DNA from: Gracilariopsis chorda
Taxonomy: Eukaryota > Rhodophyta > Florideophyceae > Gracilariales > Gracilariaceae
Direction: 5' to 3'
NCBI GenBank assembly: GCA_003194525.1
Contig: NBIV01000076.1
Location: 124,001 to 188,000, forward strand
DNA length: 64,000 nt
In this document: piece by piece, positions 22,233 to 33,330 of the stretch
Layout: the number at the start of each line of letters is the position of its first letter
Numbering within the stretch: position 1 is the first letter of the stretch
Notes under the pieces: generated by a model
Told to the model about the DNA's origin: nothing
Database searches by the model: none
The model's input: the letters and a program-made list of their open reading frames with translations, nothing else
Translations under genes and position numbers: made by a program

Positions 22233-23575
22233 TTGTGCTTGCAAACTCTATCCGCTTCCATGCAGATTCATTTTGGTCTCTTGGATACAGTCGACGACTT
22301 TTCTGATGTGTTCAGGGAGGAGCTTCCTTCGCATCTTAAAGCACGCAGTGCATATACATTTGAGATCAACCTCAAGCAAGATCATCCACCACACGCTCGC
22401 TCTGCTATACGCCTGTCGTTCGAAGAGCTAGGGACTTTGCGCAAGGTCTTGGCAAGCTCCTCCGCAAAGGGCTTCTTCGCCCCTCCTCATCGCGCTATGG
22501 GGCTTCGGTTTCTTTCATGAAAAAGACGTCAGGAGAGTTGTGCATAGTCAAGTATTTGAGTATCGCGCCCTCAAATGCATAACCTTTGCAGACGGTACGC
22601 CAGTACCGCTCATTGAGGCCCTCGAACCAGTGTCAACTGCCAAGATTTTCTTGCAGATTGAACTCGTTGGCGCCTACCACCCGCTGCGCATCGGAGACGA
22701 GGACTGTCACAAAAAAGAGATCCATGACTGCTTCGGATTGCTAGAGTGGCATGTCGTGTGTTTTGGCCTTACGAACGACGCCGCAGCGTTTTCACGACTT
22801 AATGCGTTTGATCTCAAGCACTTGAATGGTGATCGTCTCTTTCTGTACCTTGATAATATTCCTGTATACAGCACACCTTTTGAAGAACACAAGAGACATC
22901 TCCACCAACTTTTCACAGCATTAGCAAACATGAGCTGTATGCGAAGCTCAGCAAGTGATGCGTTGGTGCTGATGAGGTTGAATGTGTTGGCTCTCACGTT
23001 TTCTGGACAGGAAACGTCGACTCCGGACCCATCAGTCAATTGGAGACTAGATTGGCGTATACCTATGACTTTGAACGAATTCCAACAATTTGTCAGTCTT
23101 TGCAACTTCTACCGCTCTTCGCGGACGACTATGCTGCAGTAATCCAGCCCATCACCGACTTGCTTCGATAGAAGTCCTTCACCTCTACTGCCACCCAGAG
23201 TTCTGCCTTTGCCAGTCTCAAGAATACCCTCTCGAACGCACTCGTGCTTGCACACCCGTCCGCGGACAATCATTCCATCGTGTGAACCGACGCATCCCAA
23301 TTCTCAGTTGGGGCCGCCCTCGAACAGAATGTACATCCAATCGCATTATTATCCCACCGCTTCTCCAACACGGAGACCCGCTGGGCTACTGGCGATCAAG
23401 AATTGCTTGCATTCATGATAGCCCTGCAAGTGTGGTCTCCGTACTTGCGCGGATGTCACTTTTTCTTCCACGCAGATTATGATCGCACCAGTACCTTGTG
23501 ACCGAGACCAAACCCACAGGCCGCCAATGTCGCTGGCTGGACGAGATCCAAGAGTAGCTCAAAATCAAGAGCATG
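22233..23575 (+). pseudogene. Ty3/gypsy RT and RNase H relic of a second lineage
   Basis: Plus-strand fragments match a Ty3 reverse transcriptase. FSDVFREELPSHL and HPPHARSAIRLSFEEL (22290-22430) precede the RT core. FGLTNDAAAFSRL (22763-22801) and LFLYLDNIPVYS, where the catalytic YLDD reads YLDN (22838-22873), are followed by the tether FQQFVSLCNFYR. RNase H traces TDASQFSVGAALEQ and GDQELLAFMIALQVW lie at 23289-23434, and a CRWLDEIQE end near 23530. Several frameshifts separate these. It differs from gypsy A and B and looks like a non-chromodomain lineage. No LTRs were found. It ends where the minus-strand methyltransferase tail begins. Confidence 0.75.
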
Positions 23576-24783
23576 GTTTCAGAATGAGAGTTGCACACCC
23601 GTTTTCGGCTTGATGCCAATGTAACTACAGTGTCGTGGAGTTGAGCAGCGAACACAACACGAACAAAGCCTGCGGCCGACAGCACATTTTCTATGTCTAG
23701 AAAGTAGTACTGATCCGTACGAGGCTCAGTGCTCTTCATAAGAGTAGCGATTACAGGATGTAAAATTCGATTAACATCACTACGGGGATCTATGTCAAAC
23801 ATTGCAAACACACCTCCAGGGCGAAGTACGCAGAAAGCTTCGGCAACTAATGCAATCGTGGCTGAGTCCGGCAACTCATGGTTGACCAGCTGTATAGTAT
23901 ATAAGTCAAGGCTGTCATCTGGAAAGGTGGTGTTCTCGCCAAAGGCATGGATATACTCAACAGAGACCCTTCGGTGTACTTGCTTCCATAGCATCAGCTT
24001 CAGCCTGGAATATTTTTGCGACGGCGAGAAAGTAAGGAGAAGGGTCTACAGCTTTCATGCGCAGTAAAGGCAGTTCCTTACCGCGCAGGCTCATGATTCG
24101 AGACGCAACGTCCCGTGCAGAAAGACCGATACCACAGCCGACATCAGCAATGTCAAGTTGCGGCTTGAGATACCAGCCTTGCGGTGCGTGATTCATGATG
24201 AATCTGAAGAACATGGCACGCGTTCTATCGTGGGCTACTCGAGCCGGAAGATGGTCGTAGAGCCGCTTGCACACCGACAATGTGGCTGACCTGACCTCGA
24301 ATGCTGGTAGCCAACCGAGATTACCCTCCGGGTACGCGTGGAAGGATTTGATGTAGTATGGCGGATAGGTGAGGTCATGGGTGGTAACGGCAGCGAGAGC
24401 TCGTTCGCGTTGTATAGAGCCAACTGGGAGTACGGCATTTAGTGCAGCGACTTCTCCTCGCCAGTCGATCCCCGATCGCTCGGCTGTTGTGATGAAACTT
24501 GGCGGGCACCAAACCGAAGCACATGCTGGAGAGCTGGAAAACTGATGATGCAGTTGACAAGACGCGAAAGTGGACCGGTGCCACTCCAGCTGGGGGCTTC
24601 AAGACGCTGGTTGGCAGGCACTTCAGCTGGGGACTTGGAGAAGGCAAGATTGGTAGCGCTGACGAGCGGTGTGCAGCGGCGGCGTGGAGGACTGTCGCAA
24701 ATAGGAGAACCGAGCGGGGCAACATTGTTACGGCTTTTTTGGGATCGTGGAACAAATGGTCGGAGGAAAGCTGATGATGACAT
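23440..24783 (-). pseudogene. Class I SAM-dependent methyltransferase with plastid-like N-terminal extension, two frameshifts
   Basis: The gene reads from ATG at 24783 leftward. Residues 1-60 are Ser/Arg/Pro-rich and could be a transit peptide. Next comes LSRLVNCIISFPALQHVLRF, a frameshift near 24510, then TYPPYYIKSFHAYPEGNLGW (24290-24380), typical of a family of algal and plant methyltransferases. The SAM-binding motif is DIADVGCGIGLSARDVA (24110-24165). A second frameshift lies near 23985. After it follow the acidic FPDDSLDLYTIQLVNHELPD and LRPGGVFAMFDIDP blocks (23760-23935) and a C-terminal strand. The substrate is unknown. Copia-1 inserted 35 bp upstream of the start, in the promoter or leader. 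The two frameshifts could be sequencing errors, but with the insertion the gene is probably dead. Confidence 0.7.
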
Positions 24784-24818
24784 CTCGCATCATGGAGGGA
24801 GAGAAAATGCAAGTCGGG

Positions 24819-25090
24819 TGATGTAATATGGTACCATGATGCACGTAAAACTCACGTATGTATCTCACGATAGACAATACGTCAGACATTATTGCTGAGA
24901 GGTAGGCACTAATACTGCTTATTAGTGACTACGTCAGCTCTTTAGTTCGTGGTTCCCTGCATAGCAACCACTTGTATAACGAGAAGCGTCCCTGGTTTTG
25001 GCAGGGTTTTGCATGGGCGCATAGCCTATATAAAATACAGACGGGAGACCTCATCCATAAGGGAGGAGAAGTCATCCAACCTACCTAATA
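24819..25090 (+). repeat. Copia-1 5' LTR
   Basis: 272 bp, begins TGATGTAATATGG and ends ACCTACCTAATA. Directly after it follows GTGGTAGCATCGCACC, a plausible primer binding site: TGGTAGCA would pair with a tRNA ending TGCTACCA, as many initiator Met tRNAs do. Confidence 0.9.
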
Positions 25091-25176
25091 GTGGTAGCAT
25101 CGCACCACGGACGTGTTCATCAAAGTTCCTTCTTCGTCACTTGTCGTAGGTGCACGTTTGCTGATCCTGCGTTATT

Positions 25177-25835
25177 ATGGTAGAAGAAGGCGTGAAAAAG
25201 CTGCCACGCTTCTATGCTCGCCGTCATGGAGATTTTACGCTTTGGGTGATGAGAATTGAGGCACTTCTAGAATCGAAAGAACTTCATGGCGTAGTCCACT
25301 AAAATGCCTCTGAAGATGGCGCTCTGGACAACCTTCCCGAAAAACTGAAGCTTAAGGTTTCCAATGCACGCATTTATCTTGATCAATCGCTTGGAGACAA
25401 ACCTCTTCGAGCAATCGCCTACGAGCGAAGGAATCCGTTTGTCATGTACAAGAAGTTAAAGGAACGGTACGCGACGGAAAACACAGATAAAAGGGTACAA
25501 CTGCTGACGGAGCTACACGGAATGCGATTTGTCGATGAAAATGCCATGGAAGATTAGGTAGATGAACTGTAGTCCTTATTTGCACGGTTGGAGGGAATGG
25601 GAAGCCCTATTGAAGAGACAATGCAGATTGCCATACTTTTTGCAAGTTTTGGAAGTACTGGAGAGAGTTTACACGGACCTGTGATATCAGCTCTACAAAC
25701 GATGTCTGATGTATATCGTTCGTGGGATAAATTTACGGCCCGACTCCTCCAAGAGTACGACACACGAATTGCGGAAGGAAAAGATCCTGCTTTTGGTACT
25801 GTCTCGGGTATTCCTGATACTGAACGCGCCCTAAA
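25177..25835 (+). pseudogene. Copia-1 gag (N-terminal part), three stop codons
   Basis: From ATG 25177 the frame encodes a UBN2-like copia gag (FTLWVMRIEALLESKELHGVV, later VMYKKLKERYATENTDKRVQ and LLTELHGMRF). In-frame stops stand at 25300 (TAA), 25555 (TAG) and 25570 (TAG). The frame is cut at 25835 by gypsy B and resumes in phase at 37459, giving the zinc knuckle. Gag would form the particle shell and bind genomic RNA. Confidence 0.85.
25831..25835. other. Target site duplication CTAAA (left) of gypsy B
   Basis: CTAAA at 25831-25835 is repeated at 37454-37458, directly flanking the 908-bp LTRs. Removing one copy plus the element makes the copia-1 codons join in frame. Confidence 0.95.
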
Positions 25836-26743
25836 TGTAGTGCAATACCCGCAAGCGGGACAACACACGAAGACGTACGGATCTTCCCCTCTGGAGGGTA
25901 ACACAGCGAACGGAGCCTCTCCGGATGAGCACGACGAAGTCGGGTTGTAAAGCCGAGGCTCACTCTCACGCCAAGCGGGGAGAGTTGAAAAGGTAGGATT
26001 AGGATCACCACGAATGGGAAAACAGCCCTTCCAAGGAGTACGAGTCCACGTAAGTGGGGGAAGACGTCACGGGATACCGGCACGAGAGACACGCGTCAGC
26101 GATGACTAGCAACCACACAAAGGGGTAGAAACCACGAGAGTGGGGTAAGGGAAATACGGGGGATGCCCGATTGGGGGCGGCGGGGGTGTGGGCCAACGGG
26201 GCCACGGAAAAAGGTACAAAGGAACCCTATACAGGGGTGAGCACACGGCGGTGGTGAATTAAGTGACAAACGCCCAAGGCGGTGATACTCCTGGTGACGC
26301 AGGGTGGATAGGTCTACCGTTAGTAACGCGGCTTTACCTCCGAGGAGTGTAGAAGACTCGCGAAAGCGGAAAAGACTTAGAGCCAAGAACCCTGGTTGGG
26401 GAAGTTTGCTCAGTGTCAGGGCGAGGTCGCCAAGCCACTATATAGTGTAGTAATCTCCCTGCTGTAGCGTAGATAAATTATAAATAATAAATATAAATTA
26501 AATAAATGTCCACACTGTGGTGCCAACCTCCTCCTGACGATCCGTGTCACACGTTGTCCACTCACGCCTTGGGCGGCGCACGGCGCATGCACAGGTGTGA
26601 CCCTGGTGCAAAGTGTACAGCGCAGACCCGCTGATGGCTGAGACACCCGCTAATAGCGGTAGTAATCATAAACACGCGAAAGCGCCAAAAACACCAAGTC
26701 CACAGGGCATCGCTGAGTCTTCCTCCTTGAGGATTGCACTTCA
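25836..26743 (-). repeat. Gypsy B 3' LTR (left-hand)
   Basis: 908 bp, plus-strand ends TGTAGTGCAAT and ATTGCACTTCA. Contains an A/T island at 26470-26507 with TATAAAT on the plus strand at 26479 and 26492, about 290 bp upstream of the antisense ORF start. Confidence 0.95.
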
Positions 26744-26757
26744 TATCCCCCTCCTGA
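26744..26757 (-). other. Polypurine tract of gypsy B
   Basis: Read on the minus strand, AGGAGGGGGATA lies directly before the 3' LTR, the expected position of the plus-strand primer. Confidence 0.65.
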
Positions 26758-26778
26758 GGTGCGAGTACGACATCCAAG

Positions 26779-28578
26779 ATGGCAACGGAAGCACCGAGCA
26801 AGGTCCTTAAATGTAAGTCCGGCTCGCCGGTTCTCCATCCCACTCTGGGTAACGAGCACCTAGCTGCGAACAGCGAATCTGCGAGCAACTCTTACGAGGT
26901 TCTTCCAACAACACACACACTTTCGTGGCCTTCTTCTCCGATTCCTCGGCTTCCTTCATCTACGATGAACAACAACAACAACAGCAACGCCGGCAACAAC
27001 ACACCGTTACAGTACTTCTCCGGATTTCATTCCGTGCCTCTACCGCAGAGCAGTCTCTCAACTCCGTCGCAACAAACAGGCGCAAATGCGAGTGCGGCTC
27101 CCGCGGGAGGGTATCCAACGGCAGCGTGGCCGTCGTACGACATGCTGATCGGGCTGCAGCCTTCGCAACATGCGATGACTCTCCGGCTGGCGCCGTGGTT
27201 CCACCAGACTGCGGTGTTCAATGATGCGCTTGCGGCGATGTATAACGATGGAAACGGGATGCTCCCGGGTGACGTTCGGGCAATTGTGACAACTTCGGGG
27301 GATTGGCGCAGTCGCGTGGCGATACCCGTGCACACGGTAATCCAACGGGGTCGGGAATCAACAGCTTCCGCGCACGCGGCGTTGGTCTTACTTGGTCATC
27401 AACGGCTTCGCCGGGCTCCCTTCGAGTATCCCATCCCCGATGGTATGGGCTCTGACATCGGATTGTATCGCACCCAAGGTGAAATGGGGTACCTTGACCG
27501 CCTCGCGGGTTTAGAAACACTCTCGTGGAGAAGCAACCCCGTGGCGCGCCAAGACGCGGTGTGCTGGACACGACCGATCATTCGGGCTGAATTCCGCTAC
27601 ATGCGTCGCTTGGCGAGGGCCAACTTCTTGTCGATGATACGCTTTGAGCGGCGAGCACGGTCCCGATTCGGGTATTTGATTCCGTATCAGAACGTAGAAG
27701 TCGAACTCATCCGCGTGGTCAACCGACGGGGTCGGTACGTTCCGACTCCACCGTCGTGGTCGCATCTCGAAGCGGGCCGAGGTTGCTGATCATACCTCAT
27801 CGAGAATCCTCAGTCCGGGCTCTGGTCCGTGGTGGTTACCGAATGGGCGGTCCGCACAGCGGCTTTCATCCTCTGGGAGGTTTATGACCAGTACAGACTG
27901 TGGTTCATCCCGTTGCGGGTCCGTGCCGCCATCCGAGCGCCGGACTTACGAATCCCACTAGGTGGTGAGGCAAACGCTGACGAAGTAGCGGGGCTCCTCG
28001 ATTTCATCGACCAGGTTGACTGGGCTTCGGTTCCTCTAGAGCAGAGTGGGCGAACTGCCGGTAGCAGGATACAGGACCTGTCGCCAGGGCGTCGAACTCC
28101 GCTCGCGGGTGACTTCATCTACTTCAACCCTTGGGAGGGGCATGAGATCTCCGCGGAGGAAGCGAACGAGCTCCGGTTTGCACCGAGATATATCCCCGAG
28201 GGGCATCCGACCGGTTTTGTTGACGCCGATGAGTACTACAACGTCTACGACGGTGAGGGTCCGATGATCGACAACGAGCCCAACGAAGGTGCCGGTCACG
28301 CCGAGGCGGAGGGAGAACCATATGGTATGGATGCTCCTGGAGTCGCCCCTGCGGGTCAGCCGTCCGATCCGTCGGTCGGTCTTCCCACTGATGGGTCCTC
28401 TACGCCAGGTGAGGCGAACGTGGCCCCTGCGGGTCAGGCTGCCGTGATCTCTCAGTTCCTCCGCCAAGCTGGGCTGGGAGGTGATGAGGCCAGTGGCGAT
28501 GTCACCGCGATGCGGGATGCTCTGATCGCCCAACTCCAGAGAAATAACCACCAAGGTGGGGGCGGTTCCGACCCGTAA
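26779..28578 (+). CDS. Antisense accessory ORF of chromovirus gypsy B, unknown function
   Basis: A 600-codon frame on the strand opposite to gag-pol, interrupted only by TGA at 27787-27789 (codon 337). The ATG has A at -3 and G at +4 and lies 36 bp inside the 3' LTR. AATAAA at 28663 on the same strand could end its mRNA. Residues 1-110 are Ser/Asn/Pro-rich with an Asn run. Residues 110-450 look globular, with many Arg, Trp and Tyr. The last 150 residues are acidic and Gly/Pro-rich with two VAPAGQ motifs. No transmembrane segment, signal peptide or known domain is seen. Antisense ORFs between pol and LTR are known from some plant Ty3 elements (for example Grande), so an element gene is likelier than a captured host gene. 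Minus-strand ORFs here are shorter and fragmented. Confidence 0.65.
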
Positions 28579-28662
28579 GGGGGCGTGTTCCCTCACCATG
28601 GGGGTGCAACCTTGTGACGTATTGTAGTCCTTCGACTAGTCGGTGTTCCATCGATCGTATCG

Positions 28663-28668
28663 AATAAA
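28663..28668 (+). terminator. Possible poly(A) signal for the antisense ORF
   Basis: AATAAA on the plus strand, 85 bp after the antisense stop codon and before the convergent integrase stop at 28768. Confidence 0.45.
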
Positions 28669-28767
28669 ATCCAAGTTGACTTGTGTTCCTTCTTCTTTCC
28701 TTTCCTTTCTTCCTTTCCACACCACAACTCGATCCTTGCTTTCCCTCCTTCCACCGCAGTGGCTTGC

Positions 28768-31700
28768 TTATCCCACTTGGGCGTTTATCACCGATGCCGG
28801 GATTCCCGCTCGCGTTCTGCGATGATATGACACCACTTTCGAACGTGGGAAGTGCTCTATCGGCTGATCCGAATCATATTCGGGCCCGAAACCGTACCAG
28901 CGTACGCGGTACTGGATGTAACCATCTGGATGGTAAGAATGTTCCAAAATTTGGTGAATAACAAACTCCTGTTTGTAGACTTCCCGGCCTCGCCGTGTTC
29001 GCATTATCGCGTCCTGCACGGCAGGCTCTACCACCACTGGTGGGTGTTGGACAGTCTTCCCCGGAAGGAGCATGGCTGGGTACTGCCCGTCCATGCCCTT
29101 AGAGGGGTCATTAACCGGTTTCCGGGTAGTTTCATCTGCTTCGCGGGCCTGGAGGTCCTCGGCACGGCCGGTTGCGTCGACCACTTGACGGTGCGTATCG
29201 GGACCCTTGCTGTGGGTTAAAGTATCCCGCTTCGCGGTTTCTTCACTCCTTGAGGGGGCGTCTATTGACGGCACCTTTTGAGGGGCTTCTAACGCATCTG
29301 GAAGATGAGCATCTGGGTCACGAACCACAGGTTTGTGTGTAGATATCCGTCTTGACGGGGGTGCTTCAGACGAAGAGGTCGGTTGCACCACGGTGCGTTG
29401 TACAGTACGAGTCGGCTCGCTTCGGGCGGTGATTGGTGCCTTTGCCGCCCGTACGGTGTCGGGGTCACGTGCTGTTTGCAACGGATGGTCGAGGTTTGTC
29501 CACGCCGTGTCGCGTTCCGCCTCCTCACTTGAGGGCGGTTGCAACGGCGCTGCCGGTGTATTGTCTCGCTTCGGCGACGAAGTATTTCCGTCTTTGACGT
29601 GCTTTCCTTCCGGAGTGACCAGTGCGACTTCAACGACGCTGTCCTGATCAACCGAGACACTCGGAGTGAGTTCGCGACTGCGCGATGGTCCTAAACCAGA
29701 ATCCAGCTTGCTGGTCGTTTTCCTTCCGTCCTGTACGGTGTGCTCGCCTGGCCTGGCCGGTGTGTTCTGCCGTGCAGTAGGAGTTACCACGTCCGGTGTA
29801 GTCGGCTCAGAGGATCCCGCGAGGGCCTGCTCTGCATTATCCAGCGTAGCTGTTGTTGACGAGCCGTGACCCAGGGAATGCGGATCAACGCTCGACGGCA
29901 CAGCCGGTTCAGTATCGCGAACGCGATTAGTTTCCTGCGACGATTTCACTTTGGCGAGAGACTTCCCACTGCGTGGTGCATTTTGTCGACTAGAATCCCG
30001 GTGGGGAGTGCGATCTGGCGCAGATGCGGTAGAACTTTCTCGAGAGGTTTCAGCAGTAGCTGTAGCGCGCAAATGCGAAGAAGGCACGTCAGTAGACGGA
30101 ACTCTCAGTCCACTATTATCCTTTTCGATGTGTCCGGAGGTCCGTGCACCACGGTTGTCATGACGCGACGAAGCGGTTTCAGTCTCTCGACGAGAGTTAG
30201 GGATCTCCTCCCCCTCCTTAGATGGAGCGGCATGGGGAGTGGTAGAAGCGTCCAAACTGCGGGGATAGACACCGCGCGGTGGCCTTAGAGAAGAAAGGCC
30301 ATTCGGGCCTGCGTCCGATAAGGACGGTATATCTGAGAGTCCCCTTGAAGGGTGTGGCAACACAGAAGGCCTGTTAAGCACAGATGTGGGTTGTTCCACT
30401 GGGGTGTGTTGGTTCTCATCTTGGTAAGCAACCTCTATGGAGGGTGGCGGTGCCATAACAACGCGATTGCGGGAAATCCGCTCATGAGCGTCGTTCATTT
30501 CCACCGCTAAGGTGTCGTTATCCACTGATATGACCTTGTAGGGACCGTCCGCGACGGGTGAGAGCTTATGCCGTTTCTCCTTATCAGGGTTCCAGTGCTC
30601 CTTACGGACGAAGACGTAGTCACCCTCCGTAGTTGGCGGTGCTGTACCTTGTATAAGAGAGTCAAAATCACGCTTGTACGCGGCCTGTGCTCGTGCCATG
30701 GAGCTCCGGGCGACCGAGATTAACTTCGTAAGCCACGCTTTCCATCGTTGGCGATAATCCTTCACGGAAGGGAAGTTTGCCAGCGTAGGCTGGGGTTCCA
30801 ACGCTACGGCGGGCGGATGACGCGAAAATACCAATTCAAATGGAGTCGAACCCGTTGTACGGTGTACCTGTGTGTTATACGCAAATGTCAAGGCGTCAGT
30901 GTACAGGTCCCATGGTTTGGGGTGATCAGCAACGTAAGAACGGAGAGAGGCTAACAGCGTTCGGTTGAACCGCTCGACTTGCCCATTACAATGGGGGTGG
31001 TAGGTCGTTGTGAACAGATTCTTGATATCGAGAATCCGACACACGTCCTCAAAGAATCGCGATGCGAATTGCTTTCCGTTATCGGATAGATTGTTAGCCG
31101 GTGGTCCGTAGACAAATACCCAATGGGTAACGAAGGCTTGCGCCACCGCGAAAGCGGATATCTTCCGTAAAGGTACGGTGCGAACCAATTTGGAGAAACT
31201 ATCCGTGATAACGAGTAAAAACTTATGTCCACGCTTTGTGGTGAGCAGCGATCCCAAGAGGTCAGTTGCGAGAAACTCGAGAGGGGCCCGTGCTGGGAAT
31301 AACTTCAACTTCGTTGAGTGCTTCCGGAGTTTGACCCGGTTTTTGGCACACTCCGTGCATGACCGCACCGTCGCGTAGCAGTCCATAGCCATGGCTGGCC
31401 AATAGTAACTCCGTCGCAACGTGAGGTAAAGTTTCCGTCCACCGGCGTGTCCACCAATTTTCGCATAGTGCGACAAGTGCAACACCCTAGATTGTAGAGT
31501 ATGCGGTACCACTACCTGGGTTGTTTGAACCGTCCTGACGAGGTATCCAACATCATTCACCTCGAAAAGTAGTTGCGTACCACCATTAAGTCTGGCGCGA
31601 ATCTGCGTACAGAAGGGATCACCTTGTTGTTCTCTGACCATCTCCTCCGGGGGTATTGGCACGAAATTACCCGGTGGGGGTTTCTGAGCATCGTCCAAGA

Positions 31701-31845
31701 CGAGTAGTGCGTCCAGTTCATCATCCGATTCCGGTTCTTCATCCGAGTTATCGGGTTCACGGTCCGGGTTCTCCGGTTCTCGACCGTCGACGACGAAGCA
31801 AGGAATTTCCTCGTCCCCAGCGGGTAGAGTTTCACCATCCGTGGG
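28768..31845 (-). CDS. Gypsy B integrase with chromodomain (C-terminal part of pol)
   Basis: The longest open frame in the window, from after the stop at 31846 to 28768. Numbering from 31698: zinc-binding region H74/H77/H84 with C114-X2-C117. The catalytic triad is D146, D206 and E242, with exactly 35 residues between D206 and E242. About 550 Ser/Thr/Pro-rich, charged residues follow as an unusually long linker. Residues 907-957 form a chromodomain (YIQYRVRWYGFGPEYDSDQP). The integrase inserts the cDNA; chromodomains guide Ty3 chromoviruses to methylated-histone chromatin. There is no ATG at the start because it is a polyprotein segment. All key residues are present, so this segment could still be functional. 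Confidence 0.9.
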   Translation of the reverse strand, partial: PTDGETLPAGDEEIPCFVVDGREPENPDREPDNSDEEPESDDELDALLVLDDAQKPPPGNFVPIPPEEMVREQQGDPFCTQIRARLNGGTQLLFEVNDVGYLVRTVQTTQVVVPHTLQSRVLHLSHYAKIGGHAGGRKLYLTLRRSYYWPAMAMDCYATVRSCTECAKNRVKLRKHSTKLKLFPARAPLEFLATDLLGSLLTTKRGHKFLLVITDSFSKLVRTVPLRKISAFAVAQAFVTHWVFVYGPPANNLSDNGKQFASRFFEDVCRILDIKNLFTTTYHPHCNGQVERFNRTLLASLRSYVADHPKPWDLYTDALTFAYNTQVHRTTGSTPFELVFSRHPPAVALEPQPTLANFPSVKDYRQRWKAWLTKLISVARSSMARAQAAYKRDFDSLIQGTAPPTTEGDYVFVRKEHWNPDKEKRHKLSPVADGPYKVISVDNDTLAVEMNDAHERISRNRVVMAPPPSIEVAYQDENQHTPVEQPTSVLNRPSVLPHPSRGLSDIPSLSDAGPNGLSSLRPPRGVYPRSLDASTTPHAAPSKEGEEIPNSRRETETASSRHDNRGARTSGHIEKDNSGLRVPSTDVPSSHLRATATAETSRESSTASAPDRTPHRDSSRQNAPRSGKSLAKVKSSQETNRVRDTEPAVPSSVDPHSLGHGSSTTATLDNAEQALAGSSEPTTPDVVTPTARQNTPARPGEHTVQDGRKTTSKLDSGLGPSRSRELTPSVSVDQDSVVEVALVTPEGKHVKDGNTSSPKRDNTPAAPLQPPSSEEAERDTAWTNLDHPLQTARDPDTVRAAKAPITARSEPTRTVQRTVVQPTSSSEAPPSRRISTHKPVVRDPDAHLPDALEAPQKVPSIDAPSRSEETAKRDTLTHSKGPDTHRQVVDATGRAEDLQAREADETTRKPVNDPSKGMDGQYPAMLLPGKTVQHPPVVVEPAVQDAIMRTRRGREVYKQEFVIHQILEHSYHPDGYIQYRVRWYGFGPEYDSDQPIEHFPRSKVVSYHRRTRAGIPASVINAQVG

Positions 31846-33330
31846 TTAACGCGACAGTGCGTCCGCCTGAGCGTTCTTTGTGCCCTTCTTGTAGATCACC
31901 TCGAAGTCGAATTCCGCCAGGCGGAGCTTCCAACGCATTAAGCGGCCTGACGGTTCAGAGACTGTCATGAGCCATCGTAATGACGAGTGATCCGTGCAAA
32001 AGGTGAAGTGCACACCGATAAGTTAGGGGCGGAGAGTGGAGAGTGCCCACACAACTGCAAGACACTCTTTCTCCGAGACGGAGTAATTCCGCTCGTGAAC
32101 ATTCAGTGAGCGTGACCAGTACCCAATAGGTGTTCGTTCTCCTTCGGGAGTTGTCTGAAAGAGAGCTCAACATACTTGGTAGTCACTAGCATCCGTGTCT
32201 ACGGTAAAAGGTAGTCTGGGTTTCGGTAACGATAAGATCGGTGCTGATGTTACAGCCTCCTTGAGGGAGTTAAACGCCTCCGTCTCGACGGACGTAAAGA
32301 GTTCCAATTTCGGTGGTTGGCCTTTCCGCAAGAGCGCGTTCAAGGGTGATGAGATGTCCGCACAATTCGGGATAAACCGTCGATAGACGTTGACTAATCC
32401 TAGAAAGGAGCGTAGTTCCGTTTGAGTGGCGGGTTTCTTCGCTTGACGGAGCGACTTAACTCGAGCTTCCTCGATCATCACATGCCCAGGGCGGATTATG
32501 TGGCCCAGATACTTCACTTTATCTGTAAAGGACTCACATTTCCTCAAATTGAGAGTAACTCCAGCCTCACGTAGCGTGGTCATGATATCTCTCACGTGTG
32601 TGAGGTGGTCATCCAGATTATCTGAGAATACTATGATATCGTCCAGGTAGACGAGGCATGTACGCCATTTGAATCGAGCCAGTAGTATGTCGATAGCACG
32701 CTGGAAAGTAGCGGGAGCACTGGTCAAACCAAAAGGCATCCATTTGAAACGGTAGAGTCCGGAGTGACAGACAAAAGCAGTCTTGTTGCGGTCCTGTTCC
32801 CTGACGGGCACCTGCCAGTATCCCCAATTGGCGTCTAGAGCGGTGAAAACGGTCGCATTTCCGAGTGAATCGATGTACTCATCCATTCATGGGATCGGGT
32901 ACACCTCCTTGATGGTTACGGCGTTCAGTCGACGGTAGTAGATGCAAAAGCGCCAGGATCCATCCAGTTTTGGAACCAGTACCACTGGGGATGCCCACGG
33001 CGACTGAGCCGGTTCTATTACTCCAGCTCGGAGCATCTTTTCCACTTGGAATTCTTCCTATTCTCGAGCTTTAGGGCCTGCCCTATAGGGGTGCTGAGCG
33101 ATCGGCCTGGTATCAGGTAGCAATTCAATCCGGTGCTCCGTTGTAGTAATCTCCCCTAAGGAGCCATCCCACATCGTGGTGAAATTCCGTAGCACCTCAC
33201 GGAGACGTTCATGGTGCGATTCCGGCACATGACCGAGGTCGAGTTCCTCGAGTTCTTTCATGGGATCAATCCGGTCGTAACTCGTTGGAACGGGCTTAGC
33301 ATCCGAGCATTTCGGCATTTGGACGGCAGT
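31846..33330 (-). pseudogene. Gypsy B reverse transcriptase and RNase H (part of pol), five stop codons
   Basis: The pol frame continues from the protease after a one-base shift near 33320 in a G run. RT motifs are [42 protein letters not shown] and the catalytic LVYLDDIIVFSD (32630-32665). The tether FLGLVNVYRRFIPN is followed by RNase H with [22 protein letters not shown] and FTFCTDHSSLRWL, ending KKGTKNAQADALSR. In-frame stops are at 33058 (TAG), 32887 (TGA, probably from CGA), 32167 (TGA), 32023 (TAA) and 31846 (TAA). Catalytic residues are otherwise intact. Confidence 0.9.

Noticed and set aside
29333..30288. Plus-strand ORFs opposite the integrase linker (104, 67, 140 and 70 residues)
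   Set aside because: The minus-strand integrase-chromodomain frame is continuous here; the plus frames are short and composition-driven, unlike the antisense ORF at 26779-28578.
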